DNA of 64,000 bases from Arthrobacter jiangjiafuii (GCF_018622995.1 NZ_CP076022.1:2914001-2978000); one strand, 5' to 3'. Counted from the first letter of the stretch, positions 17,686 to 26,146 are shown. Translations and numbers: made by a program. Notes: generated by a model not told the origin, from the letters alone.

Positions 17686-18252
17686 TTAGGCGTGTTGGCC
17701 CTCGTGCTCGCCTTCTGCGATTTCCTCGACCAGCTTGTCGTTGAACGCGGGCAGGTCGCCGGGGTTGCGGCTGGTGACCAGGCCCTGGTCCACCACCACT
17801 TCCTCGTCGCTCCAGTTCGCTCCGGCGTTCTTCAGGTCAGTGGCGAGCGAGGGGTAGGAGGTCATGTCCCGGCCCTTGACCACGCCTGCCTCAATCAGCA
17901 GCCAGGGTCCGTGGCAGATCGAGGCGACGGGCTTGTGTGCTTCGAAGAAAGCACGGGCGAAGCCCTGCGCGTCCTTGTCGACCCGCAGGAAATCGGCGTT
18001 GACCACTCCCCCGGGCAGCACCAGGGCGTCGTAGTCGCCGGCATTGGCATCGGCCACGGCCAGGTCGACGGTGAAGGTCTCGCCCTTGTCGATCCCGTCA
18101 AACCCCTGCACCGTTCCAGTGGAGAGGGAGACCAGGGTCGGCACGCCGCCGGCGTCCTTCACTGCCTCCCAAGGACTGGTGAGCTCCACCTGCTCCACGC
18201 CGTCGGTCAGGAGAAATGCGACCTTCTTGCCGGAAATATCATGCTTGGACAT
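17686..18252 (-). CDS. DJ-1/PfpI family protein
   Basis: This 188-residue protein has the PfpI/YhbO layout: VAFLLTDGVEQVELTSPWEAV at the start with the conserved acidic residue, and the nucleophile elbow SICHGPWLLIEAGV with the reactive cysteine followed by histidine. Members act as proteases, glyoxalases or deglycases, so the precise activity here is open. GGAGG lies before the ATG at 18252, and the longer frame beginning at 18327 lacks such support. It is 113 bases downstream of the ParA-like gene on the same strand. Confidence 0.85.
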   Translation of the reverse strand: MSKHDISGKKVAFLLTDGVEQVELTSPWEAVKDAGGVPTLVSLSTGTVQGFDGIDKGETFTVDLAVADANAGDYDALVLPGGVVNADFLRVDKDAQGFARAFFEAHKPVASICHGPWLLIEAGVVKGRDMTSYPSLATDLKNAGANWSDEEVVVDQGLVTSRNPGDLPAFNDKLVEEIAEGEHEGQHA

Positions 18253-18365
18253 GTTGCCTCCACTTTCTGGTAAATCCGTGGGTGCAGCCGGCTGGACTGC
18301 TCCGGAACCGCTTTGATCCCGCTGCACCCCACCCTAGAAAACGACGACGACAATAAGCAAGCTGA

Positions 18366-19682
18366 CTAACTGGTACGCGCCGGTTCCGTCAGACCCTGCG
18401 CCACCGCGGCAGCCGCGGCCAGCCAGGCCCGCTGGGTTGCCGGGCGCAGGGAGCCGAAGCGGATCTGGCCCTTGCGCAGCGCGGCGTCGTACGGGATGGT
18501 GGCGACGGCACGGGCCAGGGGCGCAAACCCGCGGGCCACCGAGCGCACCTGCGCCTGGGTACCGTTGCGGTCGGACTGGCTGACGATGACCACGGCGTCG
18601 GCGGCCAGCCGGGCAAACATGCCGCCGCGTTCCTGCAGTGCCTCAAGCAGCAGCGCTCCGGCCTCGGCATGTTCTTCGACGGTGGTCGTGGCAATCACCA
18701 GCTGGTCCGTGTGGTGAATCATCCGCAGCCAGCGTTCGGCGCTTTCATCGTTCCCGGAGTCGATCAGGTTCAACCGGAAGTACTTCGAGGCCACCTCGTG
18801 CAGGGCGTCAAAATCCGCCATGGTGATCTTCTGCTCCGAAGCCAGGACGTCAGGCTTGGAGCGCAGGACGTCAAACTTGTCCTCGGTCTGATGATGCACA
18901 AAGCGGGCCAGGAGAGCGGACTGGGCCGACGGCGAGAGCAGGCTGGAAGTGTTGGGAAGCAGGTCCATGACGGTGGCGTCATGCGGCCCCTGCTCCGTGC
19001 GCCAGCCCAGGGTTCCCCGGGTTTCGTTGTTGTCCCAGGCCAGCACGGGACCGCCGCCATTGCGGGCGAAAACAGCGGCAAGCATCACCGTGGTTGGCGT
19101 CTTGTTGGCTCCACCCTTGCCATTGACCACGGAGATAGTCCGCGGGCCGGGCCAGTGCTGGCTGACCGCGCGGATGTCTCGGCGTTCCGCGAGCTCCGCT
19201 GCGGACGGCGACATCCGCAGGCCCACGCTGCTCAGCAGTCCCCGGACTCCGCGGGCTGCGGGGATCCGTGCGGTCTGGGTGTCCAGGAAGGAAGCCCGGC
19301 GGCGGGAGGTGCCGCGGTCCCGCACCTCGGCGCGGGAGAGGGGCTGCCCTGCATAGTCCGGCAGGGCGGGCGCTTCAGCGTTCCATTCATCCTCGCGCGG
19401 GTCCCAGTCCCGGCCCGGTGCGCCAGCCCAGTTGCCGGCGTCCTGCTCCAAGGGTTGTTCCCATGCGGCGGCATCCGGCTGGAAATCCGGCTCCGGCGGC
19501 AGGACAGCCGGGGCCTCGGCGGCAAAGCCGGGCTGCAGGACCCAGGAATCATCATTTCCGGGCAGCTCCCGGGCGGCCGTTCCGCCGTCGTCGGCCCACT
19601 GCCGGGTGTGCTCCCGCAACCCCCGCCTGGTGGTCGGATTCTCCGCGGAATCGGTATGGGTGTCGGGGGTGTACTCAGTCAT
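18366..19682 (-). CDS. ParA/MinD-like ATPase with a divergent P-loop
   Basis: This 438-residue protein has a disordered Pro/Ala/Glu/Trp-rich N-terminal region of about 190 residues and a C-terminal ParA-like domain. The deviant Walker motif reads VVNGKGGANKTPTTVMLA, where canonical proteins have KGGVGKTT. A later segment is FRLNLIDSGNDESAERWL and DQLVIATTTVEEHAEAG. The architecture recalls mycobacterial EspI-like ATPases, which also have a long disordered N-terminus, but no type VII secretion gene is nearby. The function (positioning, secretion control or other) is not established. Confidence 0.7.
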   Translation of the reverse strand: MTEYTPDTHTDSAENPTTRRGLREHTRQWADDGGTAARELPGNDDSWVLQPGFAAEAPAVLPPEPDFQPDAAAWEQPLEQDAGNWAGAPGRDWDPREDEWNAEAPALPDYAGQPLSRAEVRDRGTSRRRASFLDTQTARIPAARGVRGLLSSVGLRMSPSAAELAERRDIRAVSQHWPGPRTISVVNGKGGANKTPTTVMLAAVFARNGGGPVLAWDNNETRGTLGWRTEQGPHDATVMDLLPNTSSLLSPSAQSALLARFVHHQTEDKFDVLRSKPDVLASEQKITMADFDALHEVASKYFRLNLIDSGNDESAERWLRMIHHTDQLVIATTTVEEHAEAGALLLEALQERGGMFARLAADAVVIVSQSDRNGTQAQVRSVARGFAPLARAVATIPYDAALRKGQIRFGSLRPATQRAWLAAAAAVAQGLTEPARTS

Positions 19683-19878
19683 GGGGTCTGCGTCTTTCGT
19701 TCCGTAAGGGGCGATTGATCTGGACGATGGTGTTGGTGCTTAGCCGGCGGCTGCAGGCGTCCGCGTAGCGATCATTCAACATGCTCCGGCCCCCGCCGGT
19801 TTCGATTTCTACACAGGGCTGTCCCACCAGCCCGTGCCGGACGCGCAGCGGCGTTCCCGCCGTTGCAGATCCGGACAC
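19675..19878 (-). CDS. possible small protein upstream of the ParA-like gene
   Basis: A 67-residue frame starting at a GTG at 19878 ends 8 bases inside the start of the ParA-like gene, the layout of a translationally coupled leader gene. It includes LRVRHGLVGQPCVEIETGGG and a basic C-terminus. No clear ribosome binding site or family was recognised. It also begins immediately below the tRNA operon terminator, so it could simply be untranslated leader. Low confidence. Confidence 0.25.
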   Translation of the reverse strand: MSGSATAGTPLRVRHGLVGQPCVEIETGGGRSMLNDRYADACSRRLSTNTIVQINRPLRNERRRPHD

Positions 19879-19885
19879 AGAAAAA

Positions 19886-19911
19886 CCCCCGGAATCCTGG
19901 GATTCCGGGGG
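19886..19911 (-). terminator. rho-independent terminator of the tRNA-Thr/tRNA-Met operon
   Basis: An 11-bp perfect stem (CCCCCGGAATC with GATTCCGGGGG) and a 4-base loop are followed on the minus strand by TTTTT. It lies 9 bases downstream of the tRNA-Met 3' end. Confidence 0.85.
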
Positions 19912-19919
19912 TCCGGCTG

Positions 19920-19993
19920 TAGCGGTGGGGAGGCTCGATCTCCCGACCTCACGATTATGAGTCGTGCGCTCTAACCAACTGAGCTACACCGCC
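19920..19993 (-). tRNA. tRNA-Met (CAT anticodon)
   Basis: The minus strand reads GGCGGTGTAGCTCAGTTGG at the 5' end, has an anticodon stem CACGA/TCGTG around loop CTCATAA (anticodon CAT) and a T arm with GATCGAGCC, and ends CACCGCT plus discriminator A. CCA is not encoded. The acceptor stem and variable loop fit elongator methionine tRNA; a tRNA-Ile with modified CAT is less likely. It follows tRNA-Thr by about 80 bases and both share one promoter and one terminator. Confidence 0.93.
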
Positions 19994-20072
19994 AAAAAAT
20001 GAGTGAAGCCCGCGTCCCTAAATTGGCCTCTGCAAAACAAACAGCCTTAGCAACACGGGCCCTCCCATTGAG

Positions 20073-20144
20073 AGCCCCGACCGGGAATCGATCCCGGGAC
20101 CTCCATCTTACCAAGATGGCGCTCTACCACTGAGCTATCGGGGC
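20073..20144 (-). tRNA. tRNA-Thr (GGT anticodon)
   Basis: The minus strand folds as a standard 72-nt tRNA: acceptor GCCCCGA/TCGGGGC, D arm with TAGCTCAGTGGTAGAGC, anticodon stem CCATC/GATGG with loop TTGGTAA (anticodon GGT), and T arm CCGGGATCGATTCCCGG. The discriminator is T and CCA is not encoded. It is the first tRNA of the Thr-Met pair. Confidence 0.95.
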
Positions 20145-20155
20145 AACGAGTAAAT

Positions 20156-20184
20156 ACTTTACCAGTACTTTTGGAGAACGTGAA
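20156..20184 (-). promoter_or_regulatory. promoter of the tRNA-Thr/Met operon
   Basis: On the minus strand, -35 TTCACG (20184-20179) and -10 TAAAGT (20161-20156) are separated by 17 bases, with the tRNA-Thr 5' end 12 bases after the -10. Confidence 0.65.
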
Positions 20185-20380
20185 ATCGGCCAAAATCCGC
20201 GCAGATAAAGTGATCCAGGCCACTTCGCCAGCGGGTGGAAATCAGCCCCGGGAAGACGCTCAGGAACCTGCATCGCGCACCCTCGCCGGCCAGCGCCGGG
20301 GCCGGCCGCGCGCCCGCGGACGGTAAACCGCACAGAGATTCATCAGTATGCTTATGGCAGGCACAAGAAAGTAGGTACAG

Positions 20381-21754
20381 GTGACCGATTCACCACGGCG
20401 TTCCGCAGGGATTCTCCTGGGCTCGCGCTACCGCCTGATCGAAAAGATCGGCTCCGGAGCCATGGGCACCGTCTACCGGGCACGGGACGAGTTCCTCGAC
20501 CGCGAGGTTGCCGTGAAGCTGGCCCGCTCCGCCGCCTCGACTCCCGACGAACAGCGGGAGACGGACGCCGAGGCCAAGATCCTGGCCCGGCTGAACCATC
20601 ACAGCCTGGTCACCCTGCTGGATGCCGGAACGCACCTCAGTGACACCGGAACCCAGCAGGTCTACCTGGTCATGGAACTGGTGGCCGGGCCCGACCTGCG
20701 GGAGCGCCTGCAGGACGGCCCGCTGGGCGCACGCCCGGTAGCCCAGCTGGGCTACGACCTGGCCGTGGGCCTTGACTACATGCACGGCGCCGACGTCGTG
20801 CACCGGGACGTAAAGCCGGCCAACATCATGCTGTTTGACTACCGCGGAGACGACACCCGGCTGCGCGCGAAGCTCACCGACTTCGGAGTGGCCCTGATCG
20901 CCCGCGGACCGCAGCCGCAGAGCGGGACCTTCACCGGAACGGCTGCTTACATGAGCCCGGAGCAGGCCCGCGGCGAAACGGTGGGCACGGCTTCGGACAT
21001 CTATTCGCTCGGACTAGTGCTGCTCCAGTGCCTCACGGGGGTGCCCGCCTACCCCGGGCCCGCGCTGGAGAGTGCCGTGGCACGCCTCCTGGAGCCCCCT
21101 GCCATCCCCGCGACCCTGGAAGAGGGGTTCCGGGTGCTGCTGCGCGAAATGACGGCGCTGGAGCCGCAGCAGCGGCCTTCCGCCCATGACGTCTCCCTCG
21201 CGCTGTATGAGCTGGCTGTGGCCCCGCGTGCCCGGCACCGGCAAAGCCCGCCGCTGATTCCTGAAGATGAAGCCGAACGAATGGCGGCAGTGCGGCGGTA
21301 CAACCTGCTGGATACTCCCCCGGACGGCGCCTTTGACCGGATCACGGCCCTGGCCGCGCGGCTGTTCTCCGTGCCCGTCGCGATCGTGAGCGTGGTGGAC
21401 ACGGACCGGATCTGGTTCAAGTCCCACCACGGCACCGACGTCGAGCAGATCGACAGGGATCCGGGGCTCTGCGCCTCGGCCATCCTGCAGGACGACGCCT
21501 GGGTTGTTTCCGATGCCCGCGCCGACCCACGGACGCTGGCCAATCCCCTGGTCGCCGGCAAATTCGGCCTGCAGTTCTACGCCGGGGTCCCGCTCCACAC
21601 CAGGGACGGCCACAACCTGGGCACGCTGTGCATCCTCGACCGCGAACCCCGGGACTTCACCGACGCCGACGTCCGCACCCTGGAGGACCTGGCCGCCATC
21701 GTCATGAACGACCTTGAGCTGCGGCTCGAAGGCCAGCAGGCGCTCAGCGCCTGA
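20381..21754 (+). CDS. soluble Ser/Thr protein kinase with C-terminal GAF domain
   Basis: This 457-residue protein has a complete Hanks-type kinase domain: glycine loop IGSGAMGTVY (residues 23-32), VAVKLA with Lys46, HRDVKPANIM catalytic loop, DFGVA, and TGTAAYMSPEQARG. After about residue 300 comes a GAF domain beginning LLDTPPDGAFDRITALAARLF and including LQFYAGVPLHTRDGHNLGTLCI. There is no membrane helix or PASTA repeat, unlike PknA/PknB. GAF domains bind small ligands, nucleotides or heme, so the kinase may be gated by a cytosolic signal. GTG start 20381 follows AGGTACAG. It is a monocistronic gene. Confidence 0.9.
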   Translation: MTDSPRRSAGILLGSRYRLIEKIGSGAMGTVYRARDEFLDREVAVKLARSAASTPDEQRETDAEAKILARLNHHSLVTLLDAGTHLSDTGTQQVYLVMELVAGPDLRERLQDGPLGARPVAQLGYDLAVGLDYMHGADVVHRDVKPANIMLFDYRGDDTRLRAKLTDFGVALIARGPQPQSGTFTGTAAYMSPEQARGETVGTASDIYSLGLVLLQCLTGVPAYPGPALESAVARLLEPPAIPATLEEGFRVLLREMTALEPQQRPSAHDVSLALYELAVAPRARHRQSPPLIPEDEAERMAAVRRYNLLDTPPDGAFDRITALAARLFSVPVAIVSVVDTDRIWFKSHHGTDVEQIDRDPGLCASAILQDDAWVVSDARADPRTLANPLVAGKFGLQFYAGVPLHTRDGHNLGTLCILDREPRDFTDADVRTLEDLAAIVMNDLELRLEGQQALSA

Positions 21755-21821
21755 CCCGGGCGGCGACGCCGTCCGCCCTCGGCATCAGGGCCGGGCAGGG
21801 CGGGGCGGGCGCATGAGGACA

Positions 21822-21869
21822 AACAGGAAGGGCGCCTTTCGGAATTATCCGAAAGGCGCCCTTCCTGTT
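21822..21869 (+). terminator. bidirectional hairpin terminator
   Basis: A perfect 21-bp inverted repeat with a 6-base loop (AATTAT) lies between the convergent kinase and helicase genes. The left arm starts AACAGGAAGGGCGCC and the right arm ends in CTTCCTGTT. It can serve both genes. Confidence 0.88.
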
Positions 21870-21921
21870 ACCGGTGGCGCCGCGCCCGGGTTTCCCGGGT
21901 GCGGTGCGCTACCAGTGGTGC

Positions 21922-23850
21922 TTAGTCGCGGAAGCGGGGCTTGCGTGCGCCGCCGGCGGTGCCTGCGGGCTTGAAGCCGCCACGGTCGCCTTCGCGCTTC
22001 TTGAAGCCGCCACGGTCGCTGCCGCGGTCGCTGGCACTGCGGTCACCGAAGGAACGCTCGCCGTCGCGCTTCTTGAAATCCTTCTTGAAGCCGCCGCGGT
22101 CGCCGCGGTCATTGAAGCCGCCGCTTTCGCGTTCGCGGGCCGGCTTGCGGCCGTTGTCCAGCTCGAGGTGGATCAGCTCGCCGCCGATCCGGGTGCGGGA
22201 CAGGGCGCGCAGCTGGTCCTGGCTGAGGTCAGCCGGGAGTTCAACCAGCGTGTGGTCGGCGCGGATGTCGATGCCGCCGATCTGTGCGGAGGAGAGTCCG
22301 CCTTCGTTGGCAATGGCGCCAACGATGGAGCCGGGCATGACGCGCTGGCGGCGGCCGACGGCGATGCGGTACGTTGCATTGCCTTCGGTCAGCGGGCGTG
22401 TCGGGCCGCGGGATCCGGTCGCGTCGCCGCGGCCTTCGGAGCGCTCGCGCTGGCGGGCCGGTGCCTGCGGAATTTCTTCCATCAGCAGCGGGCGGCCGCC
22501 CTGGGCCATGACGGCCAGTGCTGCGGCGACTTCCTCGGCGGTGACGTCGTGGTCGGCCAGGTAGGTCGTGACCAGGTCGCGGAAGACCGAGACATCCTCG
22601 GATGCCAGGGTTTCGGTGATCTGCTCGGAGAACTTCGCCAGGCGCTTGTTGTTCACGATGTCGATGCTCGGAAGCTGCATGTGCTCAACCGGCTGGCGGG
22701 TGGCCTTTTCGATGGCCCGCAGCAGGTACTTCTCACGCGGGGTCATGAAGAGGATCGCGTCGCCGGTGCGTCCTGCGCGGCCGGTGCGGCCGATGCGGTG
22801 GACGTAGGACTCCGTGTCGTGCGGGATGTCGTAGTTGATGACGTGGCTGATGCGCTCAACGTCAAGACCGCGGGCGGCGACATCGGTGGCAACCAGGATG
22901 TCGATCTTGCCGCTGCGCAGGGCCTCGACGGTGCGCTCGCGCTGCTGCTGCGGGATGTCACCGTTGATTGCTGCTGCCAGGTAGCCGCGGGCCTTGAGCT
23001 TGTCAGCCAGGTCCTCGGTAGCCATCTTGGTGCGGACGAAGGCGATAACGCCGTCGTAATCTTCGCTTTCCAGGATGCGGGTCATCGCGTCCAGCTTGTG
23101 CGGGCCCATGACCTGCACGTAGCGCTGGCGGGTGTTCGCACCGGTGGTCGTCTTGGACTTGACCGTGATTTCCGCCGGGTTGTTCAGGTACTTCTTGGCG
23201 ATCTTGCGGATTGCGCCGGGCATGGTGGCGGAGAACAGTGCCACCTGCTTGTCGGCGGGCGTGGTCGACAGGATCTGCTCAACGTCTTCGGCGAAGCCCA
23301 TGCGGAGCATTTCGTCGGCCTCGTCCAGAACCAGGTACTGCAGGTTCGACAGGTCCAGGGAACCCTTGGAGATGTGGTCGATGACGCGGCCGGGGGTACC
23401 GACAACAACCTGGGCGCCGCGGCGCAGGCCGGCCAGCTGGGGGCCGTAAGCGGATCCGCCGTAAACGGGCAGGACGGTGAAGTTGTCCATGTGCTTGGCG
23501 TAGGAAGCGAAGGCTTCAGCGGACTGGAGGGCCAGTTCGCGGGTCGGTGCCAGTACCAGGATCTGGGTGTCCTTGGTGGCGGGCAGGCCGGCCATCAGGG
23601 ACAGGGCGGGCACGGCGAACGCGGCGGTCTTGCCGGTACCGGTCTGCGCCAGGCCGACGACGTCGCGGCCTTCGAGCAGGAGAGGGATGGTGGCTGCCTG
23701 GATCGGAGACGGCTTTTCGTAGCCTACGTCTACCAGGGCCTGCAGAACGCGCGGGTCCAGACCGAAGTCGCTGAAGAGAACCTGGTTCTCTTCGACTGCT
23801 TCGGGAGCGGCGGTTTCTGCGGTTTCGGTGTTTTCTACAGAGTCAAGCAA
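21922..23850 (-). CDS. deaD: DEAD-box ATP-dependent RNA helicase
   Basis: This 642-residue protein has the full DEAD-box set: Q motif FSDFGLDPRVLQAL, AQTGTGKT (residues 69-76), PTRELALQ, VLDEADEM, SATMPG, and HRIGRTGRAGRTG. It is followed by a DbpA-like RNA-binding domain (VGAIANEGGLSSAQIGGIDI) and a low-complexity tail with repeated DRGGFKK/RGD blocks. Such helicases remodel rRNA and mRNA and are often cold-induced. The start is a TTG at 23850, 9 bases after AGGA; no ATG fits better. It is preceded by a long gap that may be a regulatory 5' leader. Confidence 0.93.
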   Translation of the reverse strand: MLDSVENTETAETAAPEAVEENQVLFSDFGLDPRVLQALVDVGYEKPSPIQAATIPLLLEGRDVVGLAQTGTGKTAAFAVPALSLMAGLPATKDTQILVLAPTRELALQSAEAFASYAKHMDNFTVLPVYGGSAYGPQLAGLRRGAQVVVGTPGRVIDHISKGSLDLSNLQYLVLDEADEMLRMGFAEDVEQILSTTPADKQVALFSATMPGAIRKIAKKYLNNPAEITVKSKTTTGANTRQRYVQVMGPHKLDAMTRILESEDYDGVIAFVRTKMATEDLADKLKARGYLAAAINGDIPQQQRERTVEALRSGKIDILVATDVAARGLDVERISHVINYDIPHDTESYVHRIGRTGRAGRTGDAILFMTPREKYLLRAIEKATRQPVEHMQLPSIDIVNNKRLAKFSEQITETLASEDVSVFRDLVTTYLADHDVTAEEVAAALAVMAQGGRPLLMEEIPQAPARQRERSEGRGDATGSRGPTRPLTEGNATYRIAVGRRQRVMPGSIVGAIANEGGLSSAQIGGIDIRADHTLVELPADLSQDQLRALSRTRIGGELIHLELDNGRKPARERESGGFNDRGDRGGFKKDFKKRDGERSFGDRSASDRGSDRGGFKKREGDRGGFKPAGTAGGARKPRFRD

Positions 23851-24212
23851 AAGAAATAATCCTCATTCATTGGGACCGCGCGGCCAATACGGCCGCAGGA
23901 CGTAAGTCCGGCGCTATTGCAATCCCATGGCAGGACTTTCCGTCACAGCTGTAGGCCAATTTCACTGGATTGTGACGTGGGCCGGTGTGACGATTTCTTT
24001 GCCGGCGCTCCCAAAAGATGAATCTGCCCGCATTCGAAAACGCGAGCCCCAACACAACGTACCAAACGGTCAGAAACCGCAGGAAAATAAGGGAATACCG
24101 GAGTGGGGGATGTTTCAAGTGTACGGCATGCCGGGGGCGGCCCGTCCATAACGGGCGGTGAGCTTGGGCACAGGCGGGTCAAATCCGTTGATATGTGCGG
24201 TTTTAGGAGGCC
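23851..24212. other. 362-base gap, probable leader region of the helicase
   Basis: No gene is supported here. An 83-codon minus-strand frame exists but has no family features. The half nearer 23,930-24,070 is more AT-rich than the surroundings and contains a GTCACA...TGTGAC inverted pair near 23,941-23,975. DEAD-box helicases of cold-shock type often have long structured leaders, so this is the most likely use. No rho-independent terminator was recognised. Confidence 0.4.
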
Positions 24213-24899
24213 CTAGGTGCTCGGGCGTCCGGAGGTGCTCAGGCGTCCGGCAGCTTCCCGGGCCTGCAGGGTCCGCAGCGTCTTCTGTATTTCAGGGGAC
24301 AACTGCACTTCACCGCCCGCGGCTGCCCGGGCCAGCAGTTCTGCCCGTTCCAGTGACAGTCCGCGGAAGGCTTCTCCGACTGTCACACCGTGACTCGGCC
24401 GGTCAAGGACGGTAACGGTGTCGCCGGCGCTGATGCTGCCGGTGCGGATCACCCTCAAATAGGTACCCACCCGTCCGGCTTCCGCGAACCGGATGACCCA
24501 CCGGGGCTGCTGCATCCGGGCCGCGAAATTCCGGCACGGTGTCCGCGGGCAGGTGACTTCCAGGATTGTCTTCTCCCCGATCTGCCAGCGTTCGCCGATC
24601 ACGGCCTCGGAGACGGGAATGCCGGTGACGCGCAGGTTTTCCCCGAACAGGCCCGGCGGAATCCCGGTGCCCAGCTCGGTGGACCAGTAGTCGGCGTCCT
24701 CTTGGGAATAGGCGTAGACCGCCTTGGATTCCCCGCCGTGGTGCTTGCGGCTGGCCTGCAGATCACCGCTGAGGCCCAGGCTATGAACCTTCACCGGACC
24801 TTCGACGGCCCGCTTGTCGATGGCCGTCACACCGGTGGAGTCCTTGGTGGGCAGCAGTTCGTGGACGCGGCAGACGGCCAGCAGGGTTCCGGAGCTCAT
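24213..24899 (-). CDS. MOSC-domain protein (YiiM-like)
   Basis: This 228-residue protein has the MOSC core: GLSGDLQASRKHHGGESKAVYAYSQED with the conserved histidine-glycine pair, LFGENLRVTGIPVSEAVIGE, and the conserved cysteine in VTCPRTPCRNFAARM. MOSC domains bind molybdenum cofactor, and the YiiM subgroup reduces N-hydroxylated compounds. The C-terminus has DTVTVLDRPSHGVTVGEAF, typical of YiiM. Starts at 24899 and 24908 are equally well spaced from AGGA or GGAG; 24899 is reported. Longer frames run into the repeat array and are not supported. Confidence 0.85.
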   Translation of the reverse strand: MSSGTLLAVCRVHELLPTKDSTGVTAIDKRAVEGPVKVHSLGLSGDLQASRKHHGGESKAVYAYSQEDADYWSTELGTGIPPGLFGENLRVTGIPVSEAVIGERWQIGEKTILEVTCPRTPCRNFAARMQQPRWVIRFAEAGRVGTYLRVIRTGSISAGDTVTVLDRPSHGVTVGEAFRGLSLERAELLARAAAGGEVQLSPEIQKTLRTLQAREAAGRLSTSGRPST

Positions 24900-24954
24900 G
24901 CGCACCATCCTACGATCTCCGGTTTTGAGTCGCGGCCGCTGCCGTCGCCTGCGC

Positions 24955-25066
24955 GCCGAGTGTCGGGATCGTGCCTCATCCCTTTGCCGAGTGTCGGGAT
25001 CACGCCCACCCCTTCGCCGAGTGTCGGGATCACGCCTCACCCCTTCGCCGAGTGTCGGGATCGTGC
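24955..25066 (+). repeat. four tandem copies of the 21-nt dispersed repeat
   Basis: GCCGAGTGTCGGGATC starts at 24955, 24986, 25016 and 25047, a period of 30-31 bases. The next five bases alternate between GTGCC and ACGCC and each unit is followed by a pyrimidine-rich spacer such as CATCCCTTT. CCGA and TCGG within the motif can pair around GTG. The array lies between the MOSC gene and the DUF559 gene, in a gap of 317 bases that otherwise shows no gene. The same motif occurs near 9.6 kb and, inverted, after the DUF559 gene. Confidence 0.85.
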
Positions 25067-25216
25067 GCGAAAATCCGCTCAGAAACGGCATTTGCTCCAC
25101 AGTCGGCGTCGCCATCTGCCCTGCACTGGCCGCCTGAAACGGGGAAGCTGGCACACCCGTCCACATCACGACGACGACGACCCGTTCCACGTGGGCCGCC
25201 ACGGGATCCTCGGGGA

Positions 25217-26146
25217 ATGCGCCGCGCAACTGAACTTCCTGGCCCGTTGTCCCGACAATCCTTCGCGCTGCCGGAGTCCGATGCTCGGGGCGTATCCCGC
25301 GCAAGGACCCGTGCCCGTGATCTGAGGACCGAAGGCCGTGGGATCAGGTCACCGGTTGGAGTGGAGCAGTCCCTGGTGCAGCGGGTCCGTCCATATCTTG
25401 TCCTGCTGCCGGATGCTGTCATCAGTGATGTGACTGCAGCAAAGATCCATGGGATGCCGTTGCCTTCCCGGGTGAAATCCGATGACCTGCTGCATCTCAC
25501 CCGGCCACCAGGCAGCCCCGCTTCCGAAAGGGCAGGGGTCCACGGCCATCGACGCAAACTCCTGGACGCTGACGTCGTCCAGCTCGAAGATGTCCCCCTC
25601 ACCAGTGTTGCCCGAACGTGGATCGATCTGGCCGGGCGGCTCGACGTCGACAGCATGGTGGCTGCCGCCGACTGGATCGTGAGCCAGCATCATCGGGACT
25701 ATGGCGAGCCACGCTTGGCCCGGCTGCCCCTGGGCAACCTTCAAAGCTATGTAGGTTCGCTTCGGGGAACCCGGTTTCTGCGCCGGATGGAAGAAGCGCT
25801 GGAGCTGACACGGGTGGGGGTGGATTCGCCGCCCGAAACGGCACTCAGGCTCCTGATGCTCCGGGCTGGATTGCCGGAATTTACCGTGAATTGCCGGATT
25901 GAATCGCCCCGCACACATCGCCCTGTCTGGGCTGATCTGGGCAACGGCGACTATCGGGTCTGTGTTGAATACGACGGCCTGCACCATCTGACGCCAGAAC
26001 AACAGGCATCAGATAATGAAAGAGATGCGCTGACGGCGTTGGCCGGCTGGCGGCAGATCAAAGTCAATCGGCTGCAGATGCGGCAGCCGGCAACCGTTCT
26101 GTTTCCGATCCGCACGGCGCTCCGGGACAACGGCTGGCGTGGCTGA
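25217..26146 (+). CDS. DUF559 / PD-(D/E)XK-like endonuclease-domain protein
   Basis: This 309-residue protein resembles a family common in Micrococcales. It has an N-terminal AbiEi-like segment (LPGPLSRQSFALPESDARGV and VISDVTAAKIHGMPLP) and a C-terminal Vsr/DUF559-like nuclease fold. The latter shows the pattern E...D...E-x-D: SPPETALRLLMLRAGLP, PVWADLGNGDYRVCVEYDGLHH, and WRQIKVNRLQM. DNA cleavage is expected from the fold but unproven. The start at ATG 25217 gives the usual N-terminus; a longer open frame runs back through the repeat array. No ribosome binding site is strong. It is flanked on both sides by the same short repeat family. Confidence 0.7.
   Translation: MRRATELPGPLSRQSFALPESDARGVSRARTRARDLRTEGRGIRSPVGVEQSLVQRVRPYLVLLPDAVISDVTAAKIHGMPLPSRVKSDDLLHLTRPPGSPASERAGVHGHRRKLLDADVVQLEDVPLTSVARTWIDLAGRLDVDSMVAAADWIVSQHHRDYGEPRLARLPLGNLQSYVGSLRGTRFLRRMEEALELTRVGVDSPPETALRLLMLRAGLPEFTVNCRIESPRTHRPVWADLGNGDYRVCVEYDGLHHLTPEQQASDNERDALTALAGWRQIKVNRLQMRQPATVLFPIRTALRDNGWRG

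Noticed and set aside
19920-20144. Prophage or integrative element attachment site at the tRNA pair
   Set aside because: No integrase, no duplicated tRNA 3' end and no change of gene content was seen beside the tRNAs.
21874-23859. 661-codon plus-strand open frame opposite the DEAD-box helicase
   Set aside because: It is the mirror of the helicase codon pattern; the translation is Ala/Val/Gly-rich with no recognisable domain.
23867-24118. 83-codon minus-strand frame in the helicase leader
   Set aside because: There is no good ribosome site, no recognisable domain and irregular codon use; it is more likely part of a leader.
24955-25066. Possible CRISPR array at the four regularly spaced repeats
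   Set aside because: The repeats are short, the spacers of about 10 bases are too short and similar to each other, and no cas gene is nearby.
24971-25216. Upstream extension of the DUF559 protein through the repeat array
   Set aside because: The frame is open there only because the repeat lacks stops; the family N-terminus is matched by the start at 25217.
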